Source of the DNA: Flavobacterium lotistagni
Lineage (GTDB): Bacteria; Bacteroidota; Bacteroidia; Flavobacteriales; Flavobacteriaceae
Direction: 5' to 3'
Length of the DNA: 64,000 nt
Assembly (NCBI RefSeq): GCF_011392125.1
Contig: NZ_JAAJBU010000001.1
Span: 558,001-622,000 of the forward strand
Part shown: positions 53,450 through 63,113 of the stretch, one piece after another
Layout of the letters: each line of letters opens with the position of its first letter
How positions within the stretch are numbered: the first letter of the stretch is position 1
Notes under the pieces: model-generated
The model's database searches: none
What the model saw: the letters and a program-made list of their open reading frames with translations, nothing else
Told to the model about the DNA's origin: nothing
Translations under genes and position numbers: made by a program

Positions 53450-54441
53450 GACTTCTTTTTGTTTTCTTTGACCGAAAAGACCACTGATTTAATAATGGCT
53501 TCGAGTTCAAACATCAAATCTCGCTTTTCTTTTGAAGGATCATAGCAAAAACCTTCGAGTACCAAAATCCGTCTTTTGGTCCGATCAATGATGCTGTAGT
53601 TGATAAACGGCCCAGACATATAGTCATTGCTGAGTTCCCATGTGCCTTTGGCTTCGTAGGCTTCCTTTCCGTTGATGTTGGTGTGAAACAAATAGGGCGA
53701 ATAAGAATCCTCGGTCACCATTTGTGTGCGGCGCGCGGTTCCGTGAATGTACAATCTTCCTATAGAATCACGGCTTCGGATAATATGCTGCAATACCTCG
53801 CGATCGTCGGCAAAACTATTGAGCGGTAACTGATAAATCAAAATGCTGGTATTGCCGCTAGTAATTTCTTTCTTGAGCCAGATGAACTTGCGGCGCTGCA
53901 AAACATAGTTGTAACCTTTTGGAATGTGTAAATCTATTTTAAATTTCCTCCTAATCTTTTGGGTATTGATTCTCGCCGTATCAATGATGCGCTGATTCTC
54001 GGCGATTTCCGTTTGACGCATTCTCTGAATAATTTCTGGCGAATGGGTTTCAATCAATCCTAAAATAACCGCCGCGTTCTTTCCTGAAATATGAAATACA
54101 TTTTGTGGGCTGGCGTACTCGTTACGAACAATTTCAAACTTGTTTTCAGGTTGCTTTTTTACCACAATAATGTTTCGCGAATTGGTCATAAAACCTTCTA
54201 AAAGTTTCACCGGATATTGATTGATGGTGAATAGTGGTTCTTCTTGCGGTAAACCAATCACCGGCGAGGCGAATTTGTTGCGAATGCTGTCGCCCACTTC
54301 GCCATTCCAAAGTTGATCGTCAATGATAACCGAAATCGTATTGATTTTGCCCGAAGTTTTTTCCGTCTCGTTATTTCTTTTCTGGAAGCACGAGCAGAAA
54401 ATTCCCGATAGGATAAGCACAAAAAAAAGGGCTTTTTTCAT
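53446..54441 (-). CDS. DUF4837 lipoprotein
   Basis: A 331-residue lipoprotein with lipobox GIFCS-C18. The body begins ISVIIDDQLWNGEVGDSIRN and ends in a domain with EGFCYDPSKEKRDLMFELEA, which I recognise as the DUF4837 family of Flavobacteria. The function is unknown. It lies 39 bp after the LysM transglycosylase and before elaA, in one operon, which suggests a cell-wall-related role. Confidence 0.86.
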   Translation of the reverse strand: MKKALFFVLILSGIFCSCFQKRNNETEKTSGKINTISVIIDDQLWNGEVGDSIRNKFASPVIGLPQEEPLFTINQYPVKLLEGFMTNSRNIIVVKKQPENKFEIVRNEYASPQNVFHISGKNAAVILGLIETHSPEIIQRMRQTEIAENQRIIDTARINTQKIRRKFKIDLHIPKGYNYVLQRRKFIWLKKEITSGNTSILIYQLPLNSFADDREVLQHIIRSRDSIGRLYIHGTARRTQMVTEDSYSPYLFHTNINGKEAYEAKGTWELSNDYMSGPFINYSIIDRTKRRILVLEGFCYDPSKEKRDLMFELEAIIKSVVFSVKENKKKS

Positions 54442-54480
54442 GGTTTGAAATAAGCCCTAAATTTAAATCAATTTTTTAGA

Positions 54481-56763
54481 TTAACCGTTTATTTTGAGTT
54501 TCATTCCCGGTTTTAAGGAGTTGCCGTTGATGCCGTTCCATTTCTTGATATCTGAAACCGTTACGCCAGGATATTTTTTAGCGATACTGAATAGTGAATC
54601 GCCTTTCTGAACATAATAGTGGTTTTCTTTAGCTTTCTTTGCGGCTTTATCTTTTTTAGTTGAGTTCTCTGCAATTGTTTGATTGTTATCAGCGATGAGT
54701 TTTTTGCCTACAATAAGTTTGTCTCCCAATTGGATGTTGTCGTCTTGCAAATCATTCCACATTTTCAAATCTGAAACCGCTACGTTATTCTTTCTGGCGA
54801 TCACGCCTAAGTTATCACCACGTTGCACCACATATTCCACGTTCCTGATCTCAGTTTTCACAACAGGTTCGTTTTCTTGTTGGTCTTCGTGGTTGATTTT
54901 AATATCAGCAATTTTTAACTTGCTTTCTAATTGAATGTTATTGTCTTCAAGGTTGTTCCATTTTTTGAGGTCATCCACAGTCACATTATATTTTTTTGCG
55001 ATGCTGCTCAAATTGTCGCCTTTTTCAACAATGTAGAAATCTTCATTAGTATCGGTATCTTTCTTGGTTTTATCCACCGCCGCCAAAGCCTCATTTTTAT
55101 CAGTTTTAACTAACTTTCTGACGGTAGTAACCACTCTTTCATTGGTGATGATTTTGAGTTTTTTGCCCAGCGGAACATTGTTGTTTTTGAGTTTGTTCCA
55201 CTTTTTGATGTCGCTCATCGCCACGCCGTATTTGTCAGCAATTTCACCTAAACTATCCCCTTTTCTGACTTTGTGTGTTTTGGTAACATCTTTAAAAGAA
55301 ACCACTTTTTCCTCTTTGTAAACTTTCTGCTCTTTTGGGGTAGCCTCAACTACGGCCGTAGCGGTTGTCTTGCTTATCGGAACAATAGCAATAGTATCGT
55401 TCTTGACTTTCTTGGCTTTTGCTGCAATTCGCTCGGCAGTAATAATTTTCAGATTTCTGCCCAAAGGCGCTTTATTGCTCTTGAGTTTGTTCCATTTTTT
55501 GATATCAGAAATCGAAACATCGTAACGATCGGCTATCTCACTCAAGTTGTCGCCGCGTCTGACTTTGTGAAATTTGGTTCTTGAAACCAAATAACTCTCT
55601 TGCGTTGAAGAAGAATCCCGCGAAGCCAAAGCTTGTTGCATTCTAGAAAACGGCTTTTCACGTTGGTCGGCTTCATGTTGCACGTAAGCATATATTTTGT
55701 CTTCATTCGAGGTAAAAACAGCAATTTTCTCAGACGGCAATCTCAAGTAATGTTTGGTGTCGAAATAAGCCGGAACCACATTGAGCTTGAATTGCGGATT
55801 GAGCATTTGTAACTGTGCCACAGGAATATCTAACAAATCTGAAATCTGCTTGAAAGAGATCTGTTTTTTGATCATAATGGTATCTGTAGCAAAGTGCTTT
55901 ACCAGCGCGCGGTTAGGTTTAATACCGTGTTCTTTATGGTATTCGTAGATATACATCGTAGCCAAAAATGCTGGTACATAACCCTGGGTTTCTTGCGGAA
56001 GATACTTTCTGATGTTCCAGAAATTTTGCTGTCCGCCCGAACGTCTGATGGCTTTGGCCACATTACCCGGACCTGAATTGTATGATGCCAATACCAAATC
56101 CCAATCGCCAAAAATTTTGTACATATTGGTCATGTATTGCGCTGCGGCTTCACTAGCTTTTAACGGATCGCTGCGTTCGTCAACATACGAATCAATATTC
56201 AAATTGTATTGTTTTCCGGTTTGGTACATGAACTGCCAAAGTCCGGTGGCGCCAACTCTTGAAACCGCTTTCGGGTTCAATGCCGATTCTACTACCGCCA
56301 AATACTTGATTTCAAGTGGTACGTTTTGTTTGGCTAAAGCATCTTCGAAAAGCGGAAAATAATATTCTGAAATCGCCATTAACCTTTCGTATGCTTTCTT
56401 GCGATTTCTCAAAAACGACTTGATGATGTTCTCTAAACCTTGGTTGTACTCGATGTTGAACGGAGACTTCGAATCCATTTCCTTCAAACGCGCTTTGAGC
56501 AATTCGGTGGGCAATTCGTAATCTACTTTTTGGTCGAGATTGATGGTTTTAATGTCGGCTTCTAAATCATTGTACAAGTCTAGGCTTGTTAGTTCTTTAA
56601 GCCACAAGCTATCCACGCATGAAGCAATATTGTCTTTGATGAAAGTTTTTTTAATGGAATCGAGATAGGAAATATTGCTTTGGGGCTTGGTGGAAAAATC
56701 CTGAGCAAACGCTTGTAATGTAAGGAACAAGCTCGCCGCTAAAGTGATTTTCTTTAAATTCAT
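54481..56763 (-). CDS. Membrane-bound lytic transglycosylase with five LysM domains
   Basis: A 760-residue exported enzyme (signal peptide to about 20). The SLT domain (about 145-270) has the catalytic E159 in VVESALNP and the usual VGATGLWQFM and ASYNSGPGNVAKAI segments, so it cleaves peptidoglycan between MurNAc and GlcNAc. Five LysM domains follow (RRGDNLSEIA, RKGDSLGEIA, EKGDNLSSIA, QRGDNLGVIA, QKGDSLFSIA), with DIKKWN or close variants after each, joined by Lys-rich linkers. The plan is that of MltD, with more LysM units than the two or so of E. coli. A good promoter lies 83 nt upstream. Confidence 0.95.
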   Translation of the reverse strand: MNLKKITLAASLFLTLQAFAQDFSTKPQSNISYLDSIKKTFIKDNIASCVDSLWLKELTSLDLYNDLEADIKTINLDQKVDYELPTELLKARLKEMDSKSPFNIEYNQGLENIIKSFLRNRKKAYERLMAISEYYFPLFEDALAKQNVPLEIKYLAVVESALNPKAVSRVGATGLWQFMYQTGKQYNLNIDSYVDERSDPLKASEAAAQYMTNMYKIFGDWDLVLASYNSGPGNVAKAIRRSGGQQNFWNIRKYLPQETQGYVPAFLATMYIYEYHKEHGIKPNRALVKHFATDTIMIKKQISFKQISDLLDIPVAQLQMLNPQFKLNVVPAYFDTKHYLRLPSEKIAVFTSNEDKIYAYVQHEADQREKPFSRMQQALASRDSSSTQESYLVSRTKFHKVRRGDNLSEIADRYDVSISDIKKWNKLKSNKAPLGRNLKIITAERIAAKAKKVKNDTIAIVPISKTTATAVVEATPKEQKVYKEEKVVSFKDVTKTHKVRKGDSLGEIADKYGVAMSDIKKWNKLKNNNVPLGKKLKIITNERVVTTVRKLVKTDKNEALAAVDKTKKDTDTNEDFYIVEKGDNLSSIAKKYNVTVDDLKKWNNLEDNNIQLESKLKIADIKINHEDQQENEPVVKTEIRNVEYVVQRGDNLGVIARKNNVAVSDLKMWNDLQDDNIQLGDKLIVGKKLIADNNQTIAENSTKKDKAAKKAKENHYYVQKGDSLFSIAKKYPGVTVSDIKKWNGINGNSLKPGMKLKING

Positions 56764-56846
56764 AGTGTTTATTTTTGGCTCTCTTATAGAAAGAAAACTG
56801 GGGATAACATTTACAAATGGTTATTTATCAAACCTTTGCGCTGCGG

Positions 56847-56879
56847 CAAAAATAACAATCTAATAACAAAGTTCGCAAA
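56847..56879 (-). promoter_or_regulatory. Putative promoter of the LysM transglycosylase operon
   Basis: On the minus strand TTTG (56876-56879), a 21-bp spacer and TATTTTTG (56847-56854) match both halves of the consensus; leader about 80 nt. Confidence 0.65.
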
Positions 56880-56943
56880 TTTGATAACTTAAAGTTGTGC
56901 TAAATATTGTATTTTTAAAAAATTCGACGTGTTAATTGTGAAT

Positions 56944-58131
56944 TTAATCAAGAATGGCTGCAATTCCGGGTAAGGTTTTTCCTTCGAGCATTTCAAGCAT
57001 TGCGCCGCCTCCGGTAGATACGTAACTCATTTTGGGTTCCAAGCCGAATTGCTTCACGGCAGCTACCGAATCTCCGCCTCCAACTAGTGAAAAAGCGCCT
57101 TTACTTGTGGCTTCTGCAATGTCATTTCCAAGAGCAATAGTTCCTTTTGCAAACGATGGCATTTCAAAAACACCCAAAGGGCCGTTCCATAAAATGGTTT
57201 TTGAAGACAAAATCACTTCGCGGAATTGTTCCAATGATTTTGGTCCGGCGTCCAAACCTTGCCATCCGTCAGGAATCGTATTAACGTCAGAGATTTGGGT
57301 TGCTGCATCATTTGAAAAAGCGTTCGCCGCCACTACATCAACCGGCAAATGAATTTGAACGCCTTTTTCTTTAGCGGCTTTCAAAATCTCTAAGGCAAGT
57401 TCTTGTTTGTCATCTTCACAAATAGAATCACCTATTTTTCCTCCCAAAGCTTTGATGAAAGTGAAAGTCATTCCGCCGCCAATAATCATGTGGTCTACTT
57501 TGTCTAATATATTCTCAATTACTGTTATTTTGGAAGAAACTTTAGAACCGCCCAAAACAGCCGTAACAGGTTTTTCGCTATTTTTCAACACTTTATTGAG
57601 ACTTTCAATTTCTTTAGCGAGTAAAGTGCCGAAACATTTCTTGTCAGGAAAAAACTGAGCAATAATGGTAGTGGATGCGTGGGCTCGGTGGGCCGTTCCA
57701 AAAGCATCGTTTACGTAGATGTCGCCCAAAGACGCTAACTCTTTTGAAAAAGCTACATCGCCAGCTTCTTCTTCTGTGTGGAATCTTAAGTTTTCAAGTA
57801 ATAAAACGTCTCCAGGTTTTAAACTTGTGGCTGCTTCATGAGCAGAATCACCAATACAATTATTTGCGAACTTTACAGAAACTCCGAGAATTTCTGAGGT
57901 TTTCTTCACGATATGCTCTAAGGAATATTTTGCCTCTACTCCTTTTGGTCGTCCTAAATGCGACATTAGAATTGCACTTCCTCCGTCTGCTAAAATCTTA
58001 TCAATGGTTGGTTTGGCGGCTTCGATTCGGGTGGCATCGGTCACGTTGAAATTTTCATCGAGCGGCACGTTAAAATCTACGCGGATGATTGCTTTTTTGT
58101 TTTTAAAATCGAAATCGGCCAAAGTTTTCAT
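56944..58131 (-). CDS. pgk: Phosphoglycerate kinase
   Basis: A 395-residue glycolytic/gluconeogenic kinase (1,3-bisphosphoglycerate + ADP to 3-phosphoglycerate + ATP). Landmarks are [50 protein letters not shown] and the ATP-site end block GGGDSVAAV with STGGGAMLE. Length and motifs are standard. It is divergent from holB, with the two promoter boxes in the 119-bp spacer. Confidence 0.98.
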   Translation of the reverse strand: MKTLADFDFKNKKAIIRVDFNVPLDENFNVTDATRIEAAKPTIDKILADGGSAILMSHLGRPKGVEAKYSLEHIVKKTSEILGVSVKFANNCIGDSAHEAATSLKPGDVLLLENLRFHTEEEAGDVAFSKELASLGDIYVNDAFGTAHRAHASTTIIAQFFPDKKCFGTLLAKEIESLNKVLKNSEKPVTAVLGGSKVSSKITVIENILDKVDHMIIGGGMTFTFIKALGGKIGDSICEDDKQELALEILKAAKEKGVQIHLPVDVVAANAFSNDAATQISDVNTIPDGWQGLDAGPKSLEQFREVILSSKTILWNGPLGVFEMPSFAKGTIALGNDIAEATSKGAFSLVGGGDSVAAVKQFGLEPKMSYVSTGGGAMLEMLEGKTLPGIAAILD

Positions 58132-58157
58132 CGGATTTATTTTTTAGGAATTTGGCG

Positions 58158-58165
58158 CAAATATA
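58158..58165 (-). promoter_or_regulatory. Putative -7 box of pgk
   Basis: The minus strand reads TATATTTG, an exact TAnnTTTG match, 27 nt upstream of the pgk ATG. Confidence 0.65.
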
Positions 58166-58215
58166 CGATTTAAATTTTTTGGCTGAAATAGCAGTCTATT
58201 CGCTTTATCAATTGG

Positions 58216-58247
58216 TTTGGGCGCTTGCCAAGTTTCAGTTATATTTG
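58216..58247 (+). promoter_or_regulatory. Putative holB promoter that predicts a leaderless mRNA
   Basis: TTTG (58216-58219), a 20-bp spacer and TATATTTG (58240-58247) match both consensus halves. The expected start point, about four to six bases after the box, falls on or beside the holB ATG at 58251. Confidence 0.65.
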
Positions 58248-58250
58248 CTG

Positions 58251-59399
58251 ATGCTATTTTCAGAAATTTTAGGCCAGGATTACCTTAAAAACCATCTTAG
58301 AAAGAGCGCCCTTTCGGGCCGCGTTCCGCACGCACAGTTATTCGTTGGTCCAGAGGGCAGTGGTACTTTGCCAATGGCAATTGCTTATTCGCAATACATT
58401 TTGTGTCAGAATTCGGGCGATGAAAACCTAGGTGGTAATGAAGCTTGTAATTTGAAATTCCAGCATTTCTCGCACCCGGATTTGCATTTTATCTACCCGA
58501 CAGTCACTACTGAAGACGTTAAGACCAAACCCAAAAGCTTAGATTTTGTAGCGGATTGGCGAAATTTCTTAGCTGATAACCCTTATGGAAGTTTGTTTGA
58601 TTGGTACCAATTGCTTGGTGTTCAAAACAAACAAGGCGAAATTCGGGTGGGAGATGCACAAGAAATCTTGAAATCCTTATCGCTCAAAGCATACGAAGGC
58701 GGATACAAAATCACTATTATTTGGTACGCTGAAAAAATGAACATCGAAGCTTCGAACAAACTGCTTAAACTTCTCGAAGAACCTGCAGACAAAACGGTTT
58801 TCATTTTAATTGCCGAGAACGAAGAAGACATCATTAAAACCATTCGCTCACGCTGCCAAGTGCTTCAATTCAGTGCGTTACCCGAAAAAGTCATTGCCGA
58901 AACTCTTATCGAGCGCAAAGAAATCGATCCGAGAACTGCTAAAAAACTAGCGCACCAATCACAAGGAAATTTTAATAAAGCCCTACAACTTTTAAATGAA
59001 ACTGGCGAAGATATTTTGTTTGAAAAGTGGTTTGTAGACTGGGTTCGGGCCGCTTTTCGAGCCAAGGGAAATGCTGCAGCGATTCAAGACTTGATTCAGT
59101 GGAGCGAACAGATTGCGGCTTTGGGTCGTGAAACGCAAAAAAAGTTTCTGGGTTACTGTATTGATTTGTTTCGTCAGGCTTTGCTGTTGAATTATCAAGC
59201 CACTAGCTTGGTGTATATGGAGCCCAAAATCGAGAAATTCAAACTCGAGAATTTCGCGCCTTTTGTCAACGGCAATAATATCCACGAGATTTTTAAAGAG
59301 CTTTCCGACGCGATGTATCATATTGAGCGCAACGGAAATGCCAAAATTATTCTGACCGATTTGTCGATCAAACTCACGCGTTTAATCCATAAAAAATAA
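58251..59399 (+). CDS. holB: DNA polymerase III delta-prime subunit (clamp-loader subunit)
   Basis: The start at 58251 (MLFSEILGQDYLKNHLRKSA) gives 382 residues and matches the usual beginning of the protein; a start at 58152 would add 33 residues encoded by promoter sequence. The AAA+ fold shows PHAQLFVGPEGSGTLPMA (a degenerate P-loop lacking Lys, normal for non-hydrolysing delta-prime), IIWYAEKMNIEASNKLLKLL, EEP and SRCQVLQF. It is part of the DNA polymerase III clamp loader. It is followed after 3 bp by the DoxX-like gene. Confidence 0.95.
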   Translation: MLFSEILGQDYLKNHLRKSALSGRVPHAQLFVGPEGSGTLPMAIAYSQYILCQNSGDENLGGNEACNLKFQHFSHPDLHFIYPTVTTEDVKTKPKSLDFVADWRNFLADNPYGSLFDWYQLLGVQNKQGEIRVGDAQEILKSLSLKAYEGGYKITIIWYAEKMNIEASNKLLKLLEEPADKTVFILIAENEEDIIKTIRSRCQVLQFSALPEKVIAETLIERKEIDPRTAKKLAHQSQGNFNKALQLLNETGEDILFEKWFVDWVRAAFRAKGNAAAIQDLIQWSEQIAALGRETQKKFLGYCIDLFRQALLLNYQATSLVYMEPKIEKFKLENFAPFVNGNNIHEIFKELSDAMYHIERNGNAKIILTDLSIKLTRLIHKK

Positions 59400-59402
59400 C
59401 CC

Positions 59403-59786
59403 ATGCCGAATGCTGCCTCGATGCTGATTTTGATTTTTTTGGCCATTACCTTTATCCAATCTGGTTACGACAAAGTCATGGACTGGAGGGGCAATGTGGC
59501 TTGGCTTAAAGAACATTTTGCCAAAACCAGCCTAAGCAACCACATTCCGCTGGCATTGCTGCATCTTTTGGTTCTGGAACTGATTTCCGGCGTTCTTTGT
59601 GTTGTCGGCGCAATCCAACTTTGGCTGCAAAACGAAAGGCTTTTCGGATTCTATGGCGCTGTTTTTTCGTGCGTTACCTTAATCATGCTTTTGTTCGGAC
59701 AAAGGCTGGCAAAAGATTACGACGGAGCCAGAACCATTGTGATTTACTTTATTCCGGCGGTGATAGCCGTTTATTGGCTCGGCTGA
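59403..59786 (+). CDS. DoxX-like integral membrane protein
   Basis: A 127-residue protein with four membrane helices (about 5-20, 44-68, 78-98, 107-126) and the DoxX-type N-terminal FIQSGYDKVMDW. DoxX proteins are small quinone- or thiosulfate-linked membrane subunits in some bacteria, but here the function is open. It starts 3 bp after holB, and its last 16 bases overlap the end of the convergent helicase gene. Confidence 0.82.
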   Translation: MPNAASMLILIFLAITFIQSGYDKVMDWRGNVAWLKEHFAKTSLSNHIPLALLHLLVLELISGVLCVVGAIQLWLQNERLFGFYGAVFSCVTLIMLLFGQRLAKDYDGARTIVIYFIPAVIAVYWLG

Positions 59787-62068
59787 TTGCTAACGGCTTT
59801 GCCTAAACTGGCGCGGAACATTTTGAGTTCGTCCCAAGTGAAAGCCTCGCCATATTTTTCTTTGAGCGGGCTCAGCGAAACCTCCTGGTAGCCTTCAAAA
59901 GCTTGCTGTAATGCACTTATTTTATCTTCCGTTAAGATATCATTTATATTGATTGCCTTTATTTCGATGAGCTTTGCCAAATGGTTGAAAATAGTTTGTC
60001 TGCTGAGTTTTCGCAACTCTGCAATATCGGCTACTGTGTGCTGTTGCTGCCACAACTCGTAGGTGACCAAGTAGGTCGATTTTTTAGGCTCTTTTGATTT
60101 CTTGGTTTTCTTATCGGTATAGCGTTCTGTCTGCTGCTCATTCTCAATCAGGGTAAGATTAGCTTCTAGGAATTGGCTTCGAACTGATTCAATCAAATTG
60201 AACTTATAGTTTTTAATCGATGTGGATTGCAGTTTTTCTTTTGACAATGCCGCTCCGGATTGAATCGTCTCCACTAATGCTTTTGCCTTGAGCAGTTGCA
60301 AAACAGTCTCGGTTTGTGCCTCGTCTAGGTCGAGCAATTCTTCGAAAAACGCTTTGGCTTTCTTCACGCGCCCCACTTCCTCTTTTTTCCAAAGAATGTC
60401 ACGCAAGAGTTGGTCTAAAGGCTTGAAAAAATAGTCATGCGCGGCTTGGACTCTTTCTGAAATGTAGTCCATATCTGGTTCTGCGGCGGTAAAGAGTTGA
60501 TCGAGTTGAGCGCTGAATTTTCTTGCTGGCACCAACAATTCTGATATTGTATCGGCATTTTGCTTGGCCCAATGGGCGTGCTTGGCTTTCTCCGATGAGG
60601 TGCCTTTTTCGCGATAACTAAATTGATGCTGTCGCCAAAGCTGCACTAATGCTGACCAATCGAAAGCCTGTTTGAGATAATCGCGAAGGAATATTTTACT
60701 TTCTTGTTGTAGGGCTACTTCAAGGTCGTCCTGCGTCATTTTGCTGTTGGCGTAATCCATGACTTGTTGGTCATTGGTGATACCGTTCATTTTTAGAGGC
60801 GAAAGTAATACCAAACCTTCTGGGCTGCGCAATCGTGAAAGCGCGACGTAGGCTTGCCCAGGCAAGAAAACCTCAGATACATCAAGCGCCGCCCGCTCGA
60901 AAGTAAGGCCTTGGCTTTTATGAACCGTAATGGCCCAAGCTAGTTTTATCGGATAATGCACAAAAGTGCCCAATACTTCTTCTTCGATTTCGTTGGTGAG
61001 TTCGCTAACTCGGTATCGGATATTTTGCCATTCGTATTTCTCCACTGTGATGTAACGCTGCTCTTCGGGAAAATGCACTAAGATTTCGGCCTCAGACAAG
61101 GCTTCAATGACGCCCATTTTTCCGTTGAAATATTGCTTATTATACGATAAATCGTTTTTGACAAACATGATTTGCGCGCCGACTTTGAGTTTTAGTTCTG
61201 CTTCTACGGGAAAAATCTTATCGGGAAAATCACCTACGATTTCAGGGAAATAAATTTGTTCTTGCGCGTTCAAATCTGCTAGAGATTGCTGATTCACGGC
61301 GTCTGCTTTGGCATTGTGCGTCGTGAGCAGGATATAACCTGGATGGGATTTCAAATCAAAATCAGGTTGTACGAAAGTATTGAGATATTGCATGTCACTC
61401 ACGCTAATTTGGTTGTGGCGCAAATGGTTCAACAGGGAAATAAAATGCTCGTCAGATTGTCGGAAAATCTTCGAAAGTTCAATGTATAGTGGCGGATTTT
61501 CGGTTACGACTTTCGAATGAAAAAAGAAATTTCCGCGGTAATAATTTCGGAGTACTTGCCATTCAGAGGGTTTAATCACCGGAGGCAACTGCAGCAAATC
61601 GCCAATAAACAAAACTTGCACGCCTCCAAATGGCAGTTTGCTTTTGCGAATGGTTTGCAGCATAAAATCTATGGCATCAAGCAAATCAGCACGCAACATA
61701 CTGACTTCGTCTATGATGAGCAGTTCCATTTTGCTTAATACCGATTTCTTGGCTCCGCTAATTTTGAAGGGGCGCAACAAGGTACTTTTGGATTCGAATT
61801 TCACGGTCTCAGAAAACACAGGCGTGATGTATTCTGGGATAAAGGCCGCAAAGGGCAACTGAAACTGCGAATGAATCGTGACTCCGTTGGCGTTGAGTGC
61901 GGCAATTCCTGTGGGAGCGACCACCACCGTATTCTTGTGCGTCGTGTTGATGATTTCGCGCAACAGGGTTGTTTTTCCTGTGCCTGCTTTTCCGGTTAGA
62001 AATACAGATCGTTTGGTTTGGTTAATGAACTGAAGAGTCAGTTGGGCTTCGGCGGTAAAATGTTCCAT
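59771..62068 (-). CDS. PIF1-like ATP-dependent helicase with C-terminal helix-turn-helix
   Basis: A 765-residue SF1 helicase. Walker A is G26-KAGTGKT33, followed by VVVAPTGIAALNANG (motif Ia), LLIDEVSMLRADLLD (motif II), VLFIGDLLQLPPV (motif III) and, near 370, AWAITVHKSQGLTFERAALDV (motif V/VI). Residues of about 460-640 are helical linkers. The last part (YELWQQQHTVADIAELRKLS, then RQTIFNHLAKLIEI) is a helix-turn-helix often fused to these bacterial PIF1 relatives. It probably unwinds DNA at stalled forks. The 3' end overlaps the DoxX-like gene by 16 bases. Confidence 0.92.
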   Translation of the reverse strand: MEHFTAEAQLTLQFINQTKRSVFLTGKAGTGKTTLLREIINTTHKNTVVVAPTGIAALNANGVTIHSQFQLPFAAFIPEYITPVFSETVKFESKSTLLRPFKISGAKKSVLSKMELLIIDEVSMLRADLLDAIDFMLQTIRKSKLPFGGVQVLFIGDLLQLPPVIKPSEWQVLRNYYRGNFFFHSKVVTENPPLYIELSKIFRQSDEHFISLLNHLRHNQISVSDMQYLNTFVQPDFDLKSHPGYILLTTHNAKADAVNQQSLADLNAQEQIYFPEIVGDFPDKIFPVEAELKLKVGAQIMFVKNDLSYNKQYFNGKMGVIEALSEAEILVHFPEEQRYITVEKYEWQNIRYRVSELTNEIEEEVLGTFVHYPIKLAWAITVHKSQGLTFERAALDVSEVFLPGQAYVALSRLRSPEGLVLLSPLKMNGITNDQQVMDYANSKMTQDDLEVALQQESKIFLRDYLKQAFDWSALVQLWRQHQFSYREKGTSSEKAKHAHWAKQNADTISELLVPARKFSAQLDQLFTAAEPDMDYISERVQAAHDYFFKPLDQLLRDILWKKEEVGRVKKAKAFFEELLDLDEAQTETVLQLLKAKALVETIQSGAALSKEKLQSTSIKNYKFNLIESVRSQFLEANLTLIENEQQTERYTDKKTKKSKEPKKSTYLVTYELWQQQHTVADIAELRKLSRQTIFNHLAKLIEIKAININDILTEDKISALQQAFEGYQEVSLSPLKEKYGEAFTWDELKMFRASLGKAVSNQPSQ

Positions 62069-62101
62069 ATGGCTGATATTAAAATCATAAAAGTAACACT
62101 T

Positions 62102-63037
62102 TTATTGTAGAGTTTTTTCCATGGCGGACAAATTCTCGTTTACGATTCTAGAGCATTTTGTCGCCCCGACATCGTTTAAATGGTCAGCATCATAAAAATC
62201 ATCATCGGAAAAGCGAGCGTCGTTAAAAAGATTCAAATAGTAGGCTGTTCCCAGATTTTTCTGTTGAAATTCGAAGCAGGCTTTCTGAATCGCCAGCAAT
62301 TTCTTGGGGTTTAAATAACGCCCATAAACTTGGGTCTGAGGCATCGAAACAATCAAAATTTGGAGCTTTTCTTCCTTGCATCGGTTGATGATGGCCTGAA
62401 TCCGGTTTTTATTGAGGGTAAAATCCATCAAACCGTCTTCTTGAACCAGCGCCCTTTCTTGGGCCACTTTGTTCGGATCGGTACGGTTCTGCTTTTTGTA
62501 ATTAGTGCCCCAACCGGAGGCGTCGCAGTCTACGATTGTACCCTCTTGAAGATACCGGTATAGAATTTTCTTGAATCTTACAAAATTCTGCACCAAAGCT
62601 AAAGAGTATTGTCGAGGGTCAAAAACTGAAATTGTCGGAACTTGAAGTCCCATAAATCGTTGGTAATAAAATTTGCGCCAAGGGTCATCACCAGTATCGT
62701 CAACCTGACTTAAATTGGTGTACTCGATACAAAAAACCACCTGTTTCAGTCGGGGCAATTGGGGAATATTCTTCTCAAATAGTAATTGATCAAAAAAAAT
62801 CGTCTGACTCACATTTGAAAGGTTAAAAGTCGGTTTCGAAAAATACTTCGGATTCAACCCATAAAGACAATGAGAATCGCCAAAGAGCAATACTTCAATT
62901 CTATTTTTATTTCTATTAAGCTGCTGATTTTTAACGACATAGTTATTTGGAACCAGTCGATAAAAAACCTCAATCGCCGCGAAAGTCAAGAAAATTGGAA
63001 GCAGGAACAAAAACAACCTCAGGAGGAACTTCTTCAT
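62102..63037 (-). CDS. Membrane-anchored SGNH-hydrolase-like protein
   Basis: A 311-residue protein with one N-terminal membrane helix (about 4-24) and a domain outside the cytoplasm. It carries VLLFGDSHCLYGLN (block with a candidate nucleophile Ser after GD) and DFYDADHLNDVGATK (the terminal D-x-x-H pair), the signature of SGNH/GDSL esterases, related to AlgX/DltD-type proteins. An O-acyl or O-acetyl transfer role on a surface glycan is possible. It is separated from the helicase by 33 bp and from the OmpH gene by a terminator. Confidence 0.72.
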   Translation of the reverse strand: MKKFLLRLFLFLLPIFLTFAAIEVFYRLVPNNYVVKNQQLNRNKNRIEVLLFGDSHCLYGLNPKYFSKPTFNLSNVSQTIFFDQLLFEKNIPQLPRLKQVVFCIEYTNLSQVDDTGDDPWRKFYYQRFMGLQVPTISVFDPRQYSLALVQNFVRFKKILYRYLQEGTIVDCDASGWGTNYKKQNRTDPNKVAQERALVQEDGLMDFTLNKNRIQAIINRCKEEKLQILIVSMPQTQVYGRYLNPKKLLAIQKACFEFQQKNLGTAYYLNLFNDARFSDDDFYDADHLNDVGATKCSRIVNENLSAMEKTLQ

Positions 63038-63069
63038 CAGTGTTACAACAGTAATTTAGAATACGTTAT

Positions 63070-63098
63070 AAAAAAAGGCGCCTAACAAGGACACCTTT
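63070..63098 (-). terminator. Rho-independent terminator of the OmpH-like gene
   Basis: On the minus strand AAAGGTGTCC pairs with GGCGCCTTT over 9 bp, including two G-T pairs, and is followed by a T-tract. It lies 16 bp past the gene's end. Confidence 0.8.
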
Positions 63099-63113
63099 AT
63101 TGAATCAAAAAAC

